From Paenibacillus radicis (ex Xue et al. 2023) (GTDB lineage Bacteria > Bacillota > Bacilli > Paenibacillales > NBRC-103111), in contig NZ_JANQBD010000027.1 in the NCBI RefSeq assembly GCF_024722015.1, positions 53,118 to 117,117 of the forward strand: DNA of 64,000 nucleotides, given 5' to 3'. A model generated the notes under the pieces. It searched no databases. It was not told the origin of the DNA and saw nothing but the letters and a program-made list of their open reading frames with translations. How positions within the stretch are numbered: position 1 is the stretch's first letter; each line of letters begins with the position of its first letter. Made by a program: the position numbers and the translations under genes. Shown piece after piece: positions 8,400 to 18,343 of the stretch.

Positions 8400-9443
8400 A
8401 TGTACAAGGTTAGTGTAATAATTCCTGTATACAATGCAGATGCATATATCTCCGAATGTATAGAGTCGCTATTGAATCAGACGCTGCAGGAATGTGAATT
8501 CATATTTATCAATGATGGCTCGACGGATAACAGCAGACAAATTATCGAGAGCTATATGAACAGCAGCACGAGAATTAAGCTGATCAATCAAGCAAATCAA
8601 GGTGTGAGCATAGCGAGGAATAGGGGGCTGCAAATAGCTGCTGGAGAATATACGGGATTTGTAGATGCTGACGACTATATTAAACCGGATATGTATGAAA
8701 CCTTATACAATGCGGCCAAACAAGGCGATTGCGATGTAGTGATTTCCAATTTTGAAGGTGAGCTAGATGGACATAGGGTTAGCTACAAATATCTGTTTCC
8801 TGACAATGTGGTTCTTCCGCGAGCATACATAGAAGAGGAGATGCTGCCCTACTTCATCAAGACGGATAATTTAAATACCGCATGTAATAAAATCTACAGA
8901 CAACAAATAATAAAAGAACATAACTTATCCTTTCCAGAGAAGGTTGCTTTGGGCGAGGATGGTATGTTTAACATGCTTTTTTTTAGTTATGCCCTCAATA
9001 TGAAATATATCGATTATTCAGGCTATTATTACCGGGAAGTAGCGGGAAGCGCAACAAGAAACTTGATGGAAAAGGATTATTTTGAACGAGCGCTTGAAGT
9101 GTTCAAGCTGGAATTGCCTGAAATCCATACAGGTAAACTCGATAGGGTTAAGCTTTATCGGCTAAAGTCCATCAAGCTTATACGAAGCGTAATGTCGTAC
9201 ATTCATATTTATTTTATTCCGTCCAAGGAAATAAGCTTCAACCAAAGATATACGTATGTCAAAAATATGATTAGTAATAAATATGTCAGAGATGCATTAT
9301 CCGTCTATTACAGCGAAAGCTACAGCACTTCAGCGAGATATGAAAAATTAGTAACAGACATGATCCGAAGTCAATCTGCTGTCGGATTATATTGCGTTAC
9401 AGCTTACAGCAGACTTAGAAACAGGGATGGAAGGGGCAGATGA
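8400..9443 (+). CDS. glycosyltransferase family 2
   Basis: 347 residues. VSVIIPVYNADAYISECIESLLNQT at the N-terminus, FINDGSTDNS and FVDADDYI are the hallmark GT2 (GT-A fold) motifs; the last includes the DxD-type acidic pair. About 100 C-terminal residues beyond the catalytic domain are of unknown role. It starts two bases after the preceding GT4 stop, so the genes are coupled. It probably adds one residue of the EPS repeat; donor and linkage cannot be told. Confidence 0.86.
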   Translation: MYKVSVIIPVYNADAYISECIESLLNQTLQECEFIFINDGSTDNSRQIIESYMNSSTRIKLINQANQGVSIARNRGLQIAAGEYTGFVDADDYIKPDMYETLYNAAKQGDCDVVISNFEGELDGHRVSYKYLFPDNVVLPRAYIEEEMLPYFIKTDNLNTACNKIYRQQIIKEHNLSFPEKVALGEDGMFNMLFFSYALNMKYIDYSGYYYREVAGSATRNLMEKDYFERALEVFKLELPEIHTGKLDRVKLYRLKSIKLIRSVMSYIHIYFIPSKEISFNQRYTYVKNMISNKYVRDALSVYYSESYSTSARYEKLVTDMIRSQSAVGLYCVTAYSRLRNRDGRGR

Positions 9444-9444
9444 A

Positions 9445-10605
9445 ATGAAAATAATGATGTTTGCGCACGACGGAAGCCTGAATAGAGGATGTGAGGCTAT
9501 TGTACGGTCTTCAACGAGCTTGATTAAAGAGAAAATAAATGGCGCTCAGGTCTATCTGGCATCAGGAAAGCCTGAAACCGATGAAATGATTTCCAAGCTC
9601 GATGGAATCTACGATGGATCTGCTAGCGGGATTAAAAAATATTCGTATGAATGGTTATTTTCCGCAGTGAAAGTGAAGCTTTTTAATGACGAGACTTATG
9701 CATTGGGTAAAATCCACAACAATATTGTTAAGCATATTCATAACATGGATGTATGTTTATCGATAGGCGGGGATAATTACTGCTACGGAGAACAGCCTGG
9801 TTGGTATGAGATCAATCGACGGGTGAAAGCCCAAGGTAAAAAGCTTGTCTTATGGGGCTGCTCGATCGGTCCAGAGGACATGTCGGACAGGAAGCTTCAG
9901 GATCTTAAGCAGTTTGATTTGATACTGGCGCGTGAAAGCCTGACTTACCTTATGCTGAAAAGCAAAGGCTTAAAGAATGTGAAGCTTTGTGCGGATTCCG
10001 CTTTTACCATGGAGAAGGAAGAGCTGGAGCTGCCGGAGGGCTGGCAGGTGGGGAACACGGTAGGTCTTAATTTCAGCCCCTTGGTTTGGAAAAGAAATAA
10101 GGAATCACAAACGGCGGTTAAAGACCTTATCAACCATATTTTATCTACTACGGATATGACGATCGCGCTGACCCCGCATGTTATGGAAGACGGCAATAAT
10201 GACTATGAAATTCTTCACAATTATTATGAGCAATTTAAAACCAATAGCAGGGTTCTTCTTTTGCCTAATCATTTAAATGCCATTCAATATAAGGGATTTA
10301 TCTCACGAATGAGGTTTTTTGTAGGTGCCCGAACTCATGCGACAATAGCAGCTTACTCCAACTTTGTTCCAACCATGGTGTTAGGCTACAGTGTTAAGTC
10401 CAAAGGTATATCCAAAGATATTTTCGGTGAAGAGAAATTGGTATTAAGCATAGATGAAATATCGAATAGCAGCAAGCTTAAATCCAAGTTTGATGAAATG
10501 GTAAGAGAGGAAAAGGAAATCAGACGAAAGCTGCAAAAATCTATTCCTAATATTAAGAAAATGTCCTACAAAGCAGTAGAGTATTTAGATAAGCTAATTC
10601 AATAA
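9445..10605 (+). CDS. polysaccharide pyruvyl transferase family protein
   Basis: 386 residues. N-terminal FAHDGSLNRGCEAI, central SIGGDNYCYGE, GCSIGPE, an ARES segment and C-terminal GARTHATIAAYS are the conserved blocks of the polysaccharide pyruvyl transferase family, which places a pyruvate ketal from phosphoenolpyruvate on EPS sugars. ATG 9445 follows AAGGGG (9431-9436); an in-frame ATG at 9427 overlaps the preceding gene without a better ribosome site. Pyruvylation would give the polymer negative charge. Confidence 0.85.
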   Translation: MKIMMFAHDGSLNRGCEAIVRSSTSLIKEKINGAQVYLASGKPETDEMISKLDGIYDGSASGIKKYSYEWLFSAVKVKLFNDETYALGKIHNNIVKHIHNMDVCLSIGGDNYCYGEQPGWYEINRRVKAQGKKLVLWGCSIGPEDMSDRKLQDLKQFDLILARESLTYLMLKSKGLKNVKLCADSAFTMEKEELELPEGWQVGNTVGLNFSPLVWKRNKESQTAVKDLINHILSTTDMTIALTPHVMEDGNNDYEILHNYYEQFKTNSRVLLLPNHLNAIQYKGFISRMRFFVGARTHATIAAYSNFVPTMVLGYSVKSKGISKDIFGEEKLVLSIDEISNSSKLKSKFDEMVREEKEIRRKLQKSIPNIKKMSYKAVEYLDKLIQ

Positions 10606-10620
10606 AAATTGAGGTATATG

Positions 10621-11817
10621 ATGAAAAAAAATTTACTGTTTATTATGCCCAACTTGACCTCGGGCGGTGGAGAGAAAAGCTTGGTCACCTTGCTGAGCAA
10701 GATCGATTACAATCTGTACAATGTGGACTTGTTTTTATTGTATCATAGTGGCCTATTCCTGGAGTTTATCCCGAAGGAAGTGCGGCTTATCCCAATATCG
10801 GAGAACTTTCAGTTGTTTACTCTGCCTTTATTACAAGCTGTCAAGAAGCTTCTACTGAAGGGAAAGGTCAGCTTGGCCTATAACCGGTTGATGTTTTCCT
10901 TGAGGCATAGAAACATCTCTAACGTTTCCCAAAGAGAGCAGTACAATTGGAAATACCTTGCTAAATCATTAACTAAAAATGAGAAGAAATATGATGTAGC
11001 CATTGGATTTCTGGAGAAGACGGCAAGCTATTATTGTGTGGATAAAGTAGATGCTGCCAAGAAAATAGGTTGGGTGCATATTGATTATGATCAGCTCGGT
11101 ATGGATCCTCAATTCGACCACAAGTATTTTGAGCATATGGATAGCATCGTTACGGTGTCAGAGGAATGTGCCCAAATACTCAAAAACCGATTTCCCGATC
11201 AAAAAAATAAGGTGAAGGTTATTTATAACATTGTTTCGCCAACGATGATCTATCAAATGGCCAATCAGGATAATAACGATGTATTCAACCGCAAGGATGA
11301 TGAATTCAACATTCTTTCCATCGGTCGGCTGCATTATCAAAAAGCTTTTGAAATAGCGGTTGAGGCTTGCAGGAAGCTGATTGATCGTGGCTATAAAATA
11401 AAGTGGAACATTATTGGCGACGGCGAAGAAAGGGAAAAGTTGACGCAGTTAATTGAGCAAAATCAATTGGAAAATCATTTTAAATTACTGGGCTTAAAAA
11501 CGAATCCCTACCCTTATTTGAAACAAACCGATATCTATGCTCAAACCTCCAGATTTGAAGGAAAGTCAATAGCTATCGATGAGGCCAAAATATTGCACAA
11601 GCCGATTATAGTTACGAATTTCAATACGGCGAAGGATCAGATTAATGATGGAACGGATGGACTGATTGTCGATATGAATGCGGATGCCATGGCTGTCGGG
11701 ATTGAGAAGCTGATTAATGATACAAGCTTGAGAAGTAAGCTGAGCTTGAACTTGGCGAGTTTAAAATTAGGAACGGAAGAAGAGATACATAAGTTCTACA
11801 ATCTTCTGAACAGGTGA
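10621..11817 (+). CDS. glycosyltransferase family 4, paralogue A
   Basis: 398 residues with GGGEKSLVTLLSKIDYN, IGRLHYQKAFEIAVEAC and TSRFEGKSIAIDEAKIL in the GT4 order. It is very similar throughout to the next gene (shared DYDxLGMDP, VTVSEEC and FNTAKDQIND segments), so the two arose by tandem duplication. TGAGG at 10610-10614 is best spaced for ATG 10621; ATG 10618 and TTG 10609 are in frame. The nucleotide-sugar specificity is unknown. Confidence 0.86.
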   Translation: MKKNLLFIMPNLTSGGGEKSLVTLLSKIDYNLYNVDLFLLYHSGLFLEFIPKEVRLIPISENFQLFTLPLLQAVKKLLLKGKVSLAYNRLMFSLRHRNISNVSQREQYNWKYLAKSLTKNEKKYDVAIGFLEKTASYYCVDKVDAAKKIGWVHIDYDQLGMDPQFDHKYFEHMDSIVTVSEECAQILKNRFPDQKNKVKVIYNIVSPTMIYQMANQDNNDVFNRKDDEFNILSIGRLHYQKAFEIAVEACRKLIDRGYKIKWNIIGDGEEREKLTQLIEQNQLENHFKLLGLKTNPYPYLKQTDIYAQTSRFEGKSIAIDEAKILHKPIIVTNFNTAKDQINDGTDGLIVDMNADAMAVGIEKLINDTSLRSKLSLNLASLKLGTEEEIHKFYNLLNR

Positions 11818-11823
11818 GAAGCT

Positions 11824-13005
11824 ATGAAGAAAAAAGTGCTTTTTGTTATCAATAATTTAAGCTGCGGCGGGGCGGAGAAGGCTCTTATCTCTTTATTAGA
11901 GACGATGGATTATACGGAATATGAGGTTGATCTGTTTTTGTTCGAGCATACAGGATTGTTCCTGGGAAAAATTCCGGACCAGGTGAATTTGTTGAAAGAA
12001 CAGCGTGAGTACCGTTACTATGATATGCCTGTAAAGCATGCCGTGTTAGACTGCCTGAAACGAGGCAGAGTTAATATGGCTCTATCCAGAATTCGTGCGG
12101 GTTATATTTATAAAACCGAAAAGAAGAGAGTTCGATGTCAGCAAAGGGTTTGGAAATACATATCGAAGTCGTTGAAAAACATAGATCAAAGCTATGATAT
12201 CGCTGTGGGGTATCTGGAGAAAAACCCCATCTATTTTTGCATTGATAAAGTAAAAGCAGCCAAGAAAATAGGATTTATCCATAATGACTACGACAAGCTT
12301 GGAATGGATCCGTACTTGGATCAAGCTTATTTCGAACAGTTGGATCATCTGGTCACTGTATCCGAGGAATGCGGTAATATTCTAAAAAAAAGATTTCCTA
12401 TGTATGAACGCAAAGTAAAAATTATGTACAACATCGTATCTCCTGCGGCCATCCATAATTTATCGTTAGAAAAGACGGACATAAGCGATCATACCATCAA
12501 ATTGGTTTCAGTAGGCAGGCTCAATGATCAAAAAGGCTTTACGCTTGCTATTGAAGCCTGCAGAGAGCTTGTTCAGAATGGTTACAATGTAAAGTGGTAT
12601 GTAATTGGCGAAGGTGAAGAGAGAGGTAAGCTTGAGCAGCTGATCGAGGAGAACGGCCTTCAAGGAATTTTCAACTTGCTCGGAAACAAGGAAAATCCAT
12701 ATCCTTATATTAAAGCCGCCGATATTTACGTGCAGCCTTCGCGGTTTGAAGGGAAGTCTATAGCCGTAGATGAAGCCAAGATATTGCATAAGCCCATAGT
12801 TGTAACTAATTTTAATACAGCCAAAGATCAAATCAATGATAAGGAGAATGGATTAATTGTTGAAATGAATCCCAGATCGGTTTTTGAAGGCATTAAAGCG
12901 TTAATAGACGATGAGCAGTTAAGGGAACATTTTAAAGCAAATTTGTCCAAAGAAAAGCTGGGAACGGAATCGGAGATTCACAAATTATATGCGTTATTCA
13001 AGTAG
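11824..13005 (+). CDS. glycosyltransferase family 4, paralogue B
   Basis: 393 residues, a close relative of the gene at 10621 and starting six bases after it. GGAEKALISLLE, VGRLNDQKGFTLAIEAC and QPSRFEGKSIAVDEAKIL mark the GT4 fold and donor site. Compared with paralogue A it keeps QPSR where A has QTSR. It probably acts in the same assembly line at a neighbouring linkage; redundancy is the alternative. Confidence 0.86.
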   Translation: MKKKVLFVINNLSCGGAEKALISLLETMDYTEYEVDLFLFEHTGLFLGKIPDQVNLLKEQREYRYYDMPVKHAVLDCLKRGRVNMALSRIRAGYIYKTEKKRVRCQQRVWKYISKSLKNIDQSYDIAVGYLEKNPIYFCIDKVKAAKKIGFIHNDYDKLGMDPYLDQAYFEQLDHLVTVSEECGNILKKRFPMYERKVKIMYNIVSPAAIHNLSLEKTDISDHTIKLVSVGRLNDQKGFTLAIEACRELVQNGYNVKWYVIGEGEERGKLEQLIEENGLQGIFNLLGNKENPYPYIKAADIYVQPSRFEGKSIAVDEAKILHKPIVVTNFNTAKDQINDKENGLIVEMNPRSVFEGIKALIDDEQLREHFKANLSKEKLGTESEIHKLYALFK

Positions 13006-13029
13006 TCAAGAAAGGAAAGATTAAGTGTT

Positions 13030-14202
13030 ATGCAAATCATAAGCCTTCTGCTTTTGGGTATTGTGTGCGTGGTTATTCTCATTGATCTGGTTCCATTAGG
13101 GAAAGATTGGTTGTACCGAATTCATATTGGCAGGTATCAGGACAAACAGGCATGGAATAAATCGATAACTCGGATTGGCGCCAAGTGGCTTAATACAACA
13201 CCCAAGATTAAGGTGACGGACAATACGAGATGGGTTGTCATCGATATGCTGAAGGGAAATTATACGAAGCACGCCATACAGCATTGGCAAGAAGCCTCAT
13301 TGCTGCTAGGTCTGTCGGAGTATTTAAAAACGAATAAGGATCAGGAGGTCGAACGGGAGCTGAAGAAGTTTTTGAGCTCGAAATTCGATCGGACCGGCCA
13401 GTGGCTCCAAATGCCTAAGGAAGTAGACGGGGCTATTCTTGCTTATGCCGTAATTACATTAGGCTTTATTAATCCGGATTTCTATAAAAAAGCCTTTGAT
13501 TCCACTTGGGAGATGATTCAAGAGCATATCGGGGATGAAGGCACCGTACAATATCGCAAATTTATGAAAAACTATAGATATGTGGATACTATTGGTTTTA
13601 TTTGTCCTTTTTTAGTTGCCTACGGCATCCGCTATCAAAAGAAGGAATGTGTGGAGCTCGCTGTCAAGCAAATTAAAGCGTACGAAGAATACGGAATGCT
13701 GGAGCAGCATTATATTCCAAGCCATGCTTACCAAGTCGAAAATAAAGCTCCACTTGGCTTATACGGGTGGGGAAGAGGGCTGGGTTGGTTCGCCATAGGC
13801 CTTATTGATGCCTGGAATGAGCTGCCCCCAGACCATGAATATAAACCGGTTATGGAGGAAAGTGTGAAGAGGTTCGCCAAAGCAGCGATTGCGTTTCAGC
13901 AGGATCAGGGAAATTGGAACTGGACGGTTGCGAGGGGGGAATGCAGGCCGGATTCTTCAACCACTGCGACATTGGGCTGGTTCTTGTTAAATGCAGCCAA
14001 GATAGAGGAGATTGCAACACCTTGTCTAGATAGTGCGGATAAAGCGATTCAATATTTGATGAGAGTGACCAGACGAAACGGAGAAGTCGATTTCTCGCAG
14101 GGGGATACGAAGGATATAGGTGTATACTCCATGTTGTTTAACATACTTCCTTTTACCCAGGGCTTCTGTATCAGACAAATTAATTTATATCAAAATAGAT
14201 AA
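13030..14202 (+). CDS. membrane-anchored GH88/GH105-like glycosidase domain protein
   Basis: 390 residues. A hydrophobic N-terminal helix (about residues 3-23) is followed by an alpha/alpha-toroid sequence; YGWGRGLGWFAIGLIDA is the conserved WGRG-x-GW block of GH88/GH105 unsaturated glucuronyl/galacturonyl hydrolases, and the acidic KEVDGAI stretch may provide the catalytic Asp. Known members are often cytoplasmic; here the N-terminal helix suggests membrane attachment, possibly facing outward. Within an EPS operon it may trim or edit the polymer. The catalytic assignment is tentative. Confidence 0.68.
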   Translation: MQIISLLLLGIVCVVILIDLVPLGKDWLYRIHIGRYQDKQAWNKSITRIGAKWLNTTPKIKVTDNTRWVVIDMLKGNYTKHAIQHWQEASLLLGLSEYLKTNKDQEVERELKKFLSSKFDRTGQWLQMPKEVDGAILAYAVITLGFINPDFYKKAFDSTWEMIQEHIGDEGTVQYRKFMKNYRYVDTIGFICPFLVAYGIRYQKKECVELAVKQIKAYEEYGMLEQHYIPSHAYQVENKAPLGLYGWGRGLGWFAIGLIDAWNELPPDHEYKPVMEESVKRFAKAAIAFQQDQGNWNWTVARGECRPDSSTTATLGWFLLNAAKIEEIATPCLDSADKAIQYLMRVTRRNGEVDFSQGDTKDIGVYSMLFNILPFTQGFCIRQINLYQNR

Positions 14203-14221
14203 TCTAGAGTGGGTGATTGAG

Positions 14222-14767
14222 TTGATAGCAAGATTGGTGACTTCGGTAAAAGCTCGAATTAGGAATAAATGGTTTCCCAAAACAGAAATCGAGGTGTTAA
14301 AGGAAAGAGGGCTGAAGGTTGGAAAAAATTTTAACTTTTTTAACAGTCATATCGATTATGGTCATTGCTGGCTCATTGAGATAGGCGATGATGTAACCAT
14401 AACGAACAGCTCCATATTGGCTCATGATGCAAGTACTAAGTATTATTTGGGCAAGTCGAAGATCGGAAGGGTTAAGATTGGGGATCGAGTGTTTATTGGA
14501 TGGAATAGTGTCGTATTGTGCAATGTGAGGATTGGAAATGATGTTTTGGTTGCCGCTGGCTCGATTGTTACCAAGGATATTCCCGACAATAGCGTGGTTG
14601 CAGGGAATCCGGCGAGAGTCGTTGGAAAAACATCGGATTATTTGGATAGACATAAGCAAAATTTAATTGATAAACGTGTCTACGATACTTATTGGCCTTA
14701 TAAAACGCAAGAACAGATGAATACAATAAGAAAAGAATTAGAAAATGATTTTGGATATGATTTATAA
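14222..14767 (+). CDS. hexapeptide-repeat acyltransferase
   Basis: 181 residues from TTG 14222, chosen because GGGTGA (14211-14216) is five bases upstream; the same GGGTGA-plus-5 pattern precedes other starts in this window (21786, 24563). The ATG at 14120 lies inside the previous gene. The sequence shows IEIGDDVTITNSSILAHD, VKIGDRVFIGWNSVVL and VLVAAGSIVTKDIPDNSVVAGNPAR, the left-handed beta-helix and C-terminal cap of the LbetaH acetyltransferases. It probably acetylates an EPS sugar. Confidence 0.82.
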   Translation: MIARLVTSVKARIRNKWFPKTEIEVLKERGLKVGKNFNFFNSHIDYGHCWLIEIGDDVTITNSSILAHDASTKYYLGKSKIGRVKIGDRVFIGWNSVVLCNVRIGNDVLVAAGSIVTKDIPDNSVVAGNPARVVGKTSDYLDRHKQNLIDKRVYDTYWPYKTQEQMNTIRKELENDFGYDL

Positions 14768-14792
14768 ATATCAATGAGAGTACGGAGAAACG

Positions 14793-16355
14793 ATGAGAGT
14801 AAAACATTCTGTTCTTAATATTTCCACCGGCTTAGGCAGTCAGCTTATTATTACGCTGCTAAGCTTTTTTTCACGTACAGTGTTTATTAATAGCCTTGGC
14901 ATTGAATATTTAGGGGTAAATGGACTGTTCACGAATATTTTGGCTATGCTTTCCTTGGCTGAGGTAGGTATTGGTTCGAGTATTGTGTACAGCCTTTACA
15001 AGCCGGTGGCGGAAAATGACAAAGAGAAAATCAATGCGCTTATGAAGCTGTATAAAAAGGCGTATTTGGTCATAGCCCTGGTCATTTTAGTGCTGGGACT
15101 CGCGATGATGCCATTTCTGAAGTATTTTGTCAAAGATACTAGCGTTGATCAGATTTACTTGATCTATCTCATTTTTTTGATCAATACCGTGGCCCCCTAC
15201 TTCTTTCAGCATAAAAGCTCGTTCCTCAATGTTTGCCAGAAAAGCTATATTATAACAGGGCTTTTTTCGGTATCGGCGATTGTCTCTACATCCTTAAAAA
15301 TATGGATCCTGAATACGACTCAAAATTATATTTTATATTTAATTGTTGAAAGCCTGATTACAATAATTAATAGCGTCATCTTATCCGTAATAGTTGATCG
15401 AATGTATCCCTTCTTGAAGGAAAAGCTGGTAGCTACATTAGATGCTGTCGTCAAGAAAGACATTATCAAAAATGTTAAGGCCATTATGCTGCAAAATATA
15501 GGTACCTATCTGATCTTTGGTACAGACAACATCATTATCTCTTCATTTGTGAGCGTAACGGCAGTCGGACTGTATTCAAACTATAATATGTTGATCGATA
15601 TATGCAGAACCTTTATTAATCAAGTTTTTAACAATATATATCACAGCATAGGGAACTTAGTCGCCAACGAAAATAAAGAAAAAATATATAGTTTGTTTAA
15701 GGTTTATTGGCTGCTTAATTTTTGGTTGTACTCTCTTTTCTCCATATTTCTTTATATCATTATTGAGCCCTTTATCTCATTATGGATCGGCTCCTCATTC
15801 ATTATGGGGAAGACGATTTTAGTCGTGTTAATGATTACTTTCTATGAGCGGGGCATGAGAAATGCTATTACTACATTAAAAACAACAGCAGGTATTTTTC
15901 ATGAAGATAGGTACGTACCGTTATATCAAGCGGCAATTAACCTTGGATTTTCAATATGGTTGGTACATGAATTAGGATTGCCAGGAGTCTTCATCGGAAC
16001 ACTCATCAGTGCTATAGCCGTTCCGTTCTGGACTACGCCTTATTACGTTTATAAAAAAGTGTTCCATAAGCCGCTGCTGCGTTACTTTGTTAGATACGGT
16101 TACTTCGCAGCCGTTGGTTTGGGAACATGTCTGGTTACAAGCGTGCTGTGCAATATGATCACGGCTGATCATCTAGTACCTTTATTGCTGAAGGCACTGG
16201 TCGGAATTGTTTTACCCAACGTGATTTATGTAATCATTTTCTATCGTACTGAAGAGTTTAAATATTTGTTTGGAGTATTTCTTACTATTGTGGGTAACTT
16301 CCAGAAGAAAATTAAGCGAATGCAAAGACGAGATTTATCTGGTGATGTTCAATGA
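14793..16355 (+). CDS. Wzx-type oligosaccharide flippase
   Basis: 520 residues, almost entirely hydrophobic with about 12-14 predicted helices; the start (GLGSQLIITLLSFFSRTVFINSLG) is typical of polysaccharide transporters of the PST/MATE-like superfamily. It would flip the undecaprenyl-linked repeat unit to the outer membrane face for polymerisation by the EpsG-like protein (27742). No other flippase is present in either EPS operon, so it probably serves both. Confidence 0.86.
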   Translation: MRVKHSVLNISTGLGSQLIITLLSFFSRTVFINSLGIEYLGVNGLFTNILAMLSLAEVGIGSSIVYSLYKPVAENDKEKINALMKLYKKAYLVIALVILVLGLAMMPFLKYFVKDTSVDQIYLIYLIFLINTVAPYFFQHKSSFLNVCQKSYIITGLFSVSAIVSTSLKIWILNTTQNYILYLIVESLITIINSVILSVIVDRMYPFLKEKLVATLDAVVKKDIIKNVKAIMLQNIGTYLIFGTDNIIISSFVSVTAVGLYSNYNMLIDICRTFINQVFNNIYHSIGNLVANENKEKIYSLFKVYWLLNFWLYSLFSIFLYIIIEPFISLWIGSSFIMGKTILVVLMITFYERGMRNAITTLKTTAGIFHEDRYVPLYQAAINLGFSIWLVHELGLPGVFIGTLISAIAVPFWTTPYYVYKKVFHKPLLRYFVRYGYFAAVGLGTCLVTSVLCNMITADHLVPLLLKALVGIVLPNVIYVIIFYRTEEFKYLFGVFLTIVGNFQKKIKRMQRRDLSGDVQ

Positions 16356-16401
16356 GTTTCAGTTCAGGGACGCAGAAGAAAATAATATGGAGGTCATTTA
16401 A

Positions 16402-17154
16402 TTGGAAATGCCTATTCCCAAAATCATACACTATTGCTGGTTTGGCCGCGGAAAAAAGCCGTCACAGGCTTATAAATGTATTAGCAGCTGGAGAAAGCAT
16501 TTGCCTGACTATCAGATTATAGAGTGGAATGAAGATAACTTTGATGTAAATGTCAACCTTTACTGTAAGCAGGCTTATGATGCCGGGAAATATGCCTTCG
16601 TTACGGACTATGTCAGACTTCACGTTATTTACTATCATGGCGGCATATACATGGACACGGATGTTGAGGTGTTAAAAAGTCTGGATAAATTTCTGGATAC
16701 ATCCGCTTTTTCTGGCTTTGAAAGTAATGAATATATACCAACAGGCATTATGGGGAGTGCAAAAGGACATCCTTGGGTAGGCAGACTTTTAGATTTTTAC
16801 AAAAACCATGTTTTCTATAAAAGCGATGGAAGCATGGATGTAACGACCAATACAAGTGTTATAACTAGCATCACTAAGGATGAGTACAATTTAGTAATAG
16901 GAAACCATATGCAAATTTTAAAGGATGAAGTACATATTTATCCGAGTGATTACTTTTGCCCCAAAAACTGGATGACAGGAGAAATGCAGCTTACTTACAA
17001 TTCACATGTTATTCATCATTTTGCTGGTTCATGGCTCCCTCAAAAAAGACGATTAAGAATTAAAATAACGGGTTGGATTATTAGAGCACTTAAAATTTCG
17101 ATGGGTAAAAACAATTATTTTAAATTCACCAAATTCATAAAAAATTACTTATAA
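16402..17154 (+). CDS. capsular-polysaccharide glycosyltransferase, GT32-like, second copy
   Basis: 250 residues from TTG 16402, seven bases after GGAGGT (16389-16394). IPKIIHYCWFGRGKKPS, IIEWNEDNFDVN and GGIYMDTDVEV parallel the gene at 5746, showing the same family and DxD motif. It follows the flippase and precedes a GT2 gene. The acceptor sugar is unknown; the two copies probably form different linkages. Confidence 0.85.
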   Translation: MEMPIPKIIHYCWFGRGKKPSQAYKCISSWRKHLPDYQIIEWNEDNFDVNVNLYCKQAYDAGKYAFVTDYVRLHVIYYHGGIYMDTDVEVLKSLDKFLDTSAFSGFESNEYIPTGIMGSAKGHPWVGRLLDFYKNHVFYKSDGSMDVTTNTSVITSITKDEYNLVIGNHMQILKDEVHIYPSDYFCPKNWMTGEMQLTYNSHVIHHFAGSWLPQKRRLRIKITGWIIRALKISMGKNNYFKFTKFIKNYL

Positions 17155-17183
17155 CCAAGGTTTGTATTGGGGAGGTCTTGCTT

Positions 17184-18251
17184 TTGAGCAAAGTGAGTGT
17201 AGTAGTGCCTATCTATAATGCAGGAAAAGGAAAAAGACTCGATAAATGCATTAAATCAATACTAAGCCAAACGTTCATAGATATTGAAGTGATGTTGGTG
17301 AATGACGGTTCAACCGATAATAGCTTGGAGGTATGCAGAAAGTATCAAAAAGAAGATGGACGGATAGTCATTATTGACAAGAAAAATGGGGGGTGTATTG
17401 CTGCTCGGAGAACGGGGGTAGAGGCTTCAACCTCTGAATTCGTTATGTTTGTAGATGCCGATGATTGGCTCGATAAAAATACGGTGGATGTCCTCTACAA
17501 TAAATGTATGGAAAGCTCAGCAGATATTTCAGTTTGCAATATGTATAAAGTTTTAGGCCGAGGAGCGCTAATCAAAAGAAAAAATGACAACCAATATTTT
17601 TATGAAGACAGGCTTTATAATAAAGATGCCATTATGAGAGACCTGGTGACCTCCTATTTCTATGGGCATTCATTCCCATCGTCATTATGCGGCAAGCTGT
17701 ATAAAAGAGAGCTGCTGATCAATAACGGAAAATATTTGGATCGCATATGCTTTCTGGGGGAGGACCTGTTTTATAATCTGGAAATACTCGTTCATACGAA
17801 TAGAGTCAAGGTAATTGACCAAGCATTGTATTATTACAGAGTGGGTGGATCTACAAGCAAATATATGTCCTATTTGTTTGATGATATGATTAATGGCTAT
17901 CGAATACAAAAGGAAGTCATCCATGAATATTATTTAGATACTAAACAGAAGCAATACAATGGAATTAGTATTATGCTGTTGAATACGTTCAGGACTTGTT
18001 TGTGCAACATAATCAACAGCAAGCTGAGTGAAACTAAAATTAAAGATACCATAACCGAATATGTGTCGAATGAATGTGTAAGTGAATGTTTGGTTAACGA
18101 AGGTTCCGTCGCCTATTTTCCACAGGAGTATTTAAATGCAATAAAAGATAAGGACATCGATTATTTATATGAAATGGGGAAAAAAATGTACAAAAAGAGA
18201 AGAGCAAAAACGATGATAATGGATATCTTCTCCAAGTTATCTGTGGTCTAA
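17184..18251 (+). CDS. glycosyltransferase family 2, last gene of EPS operon 1
   Basis: 355 residues from TTG 17184, correctly spaced from GGGGAGGT (17169-17176); an in-frame TTG at 17178 is too close. VSVVVPIYNAG, VNDGSTDNSLEV and FVDADDWLDK are GT2 motifs. The gene ends 92 bases before the convergent beta-helix gene, closing the operon. Role: addition of one sugar to the EPS repeat. Confidence 0.85.
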   Translation: MSKVSVVVPIYNAGKGKRLDKCIKSILSQTFIDIEVMLVNDGSTDNSLEVCRKYQKEDGRIVIIDKKNGGCIAARRTGVEASTSEFVMFVDADDWLDKNTVDVLYNKCMESSADISVCNMYKVLGRGALIKRKNDNQYFYEDRLYNKDAIMRDLVTSYFYGHSFPSSLCGKLYKRELLINNGKYLDRICFLGEDLFYNLEILVHTNRVKVIDQALYYYRVGGSTSKYMSYLFDDMINGYRIQKEVIHEYYLDTKQKQYNGISIMLLNTFRTCLCNIINSKLSETKIKDTITEYVSNECVSECLVNEGSVAYFPQEYLNAIKDKDIDYLYEMGKKMYKKRRAKTMIMDIFSKLSVV

Positions 18252-18277
18252 ATGGTTCAAAGTTAGCTTAATGTGAA

Positions 18278-18320
18278 GGGAGCTGCGGCACCGAATATGA
18301 TCTGGTACTGCCAGCCCCCC
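18278..18320. terminator. imperfect GC-rich hairpin between convergent genes
   Basis: GGGAGCTGCGGCACC (18278-18292) can pair with GGTACTGCCAGCCCCCC (18304-18320) with mismatches. No U tract follows on either strand, so a terminator role is only suggested by its place between convergent gene ends. Confidence 0.3.
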
Positions 18321-18343
18321 GAATGGTTATATAAAAGAATAGC

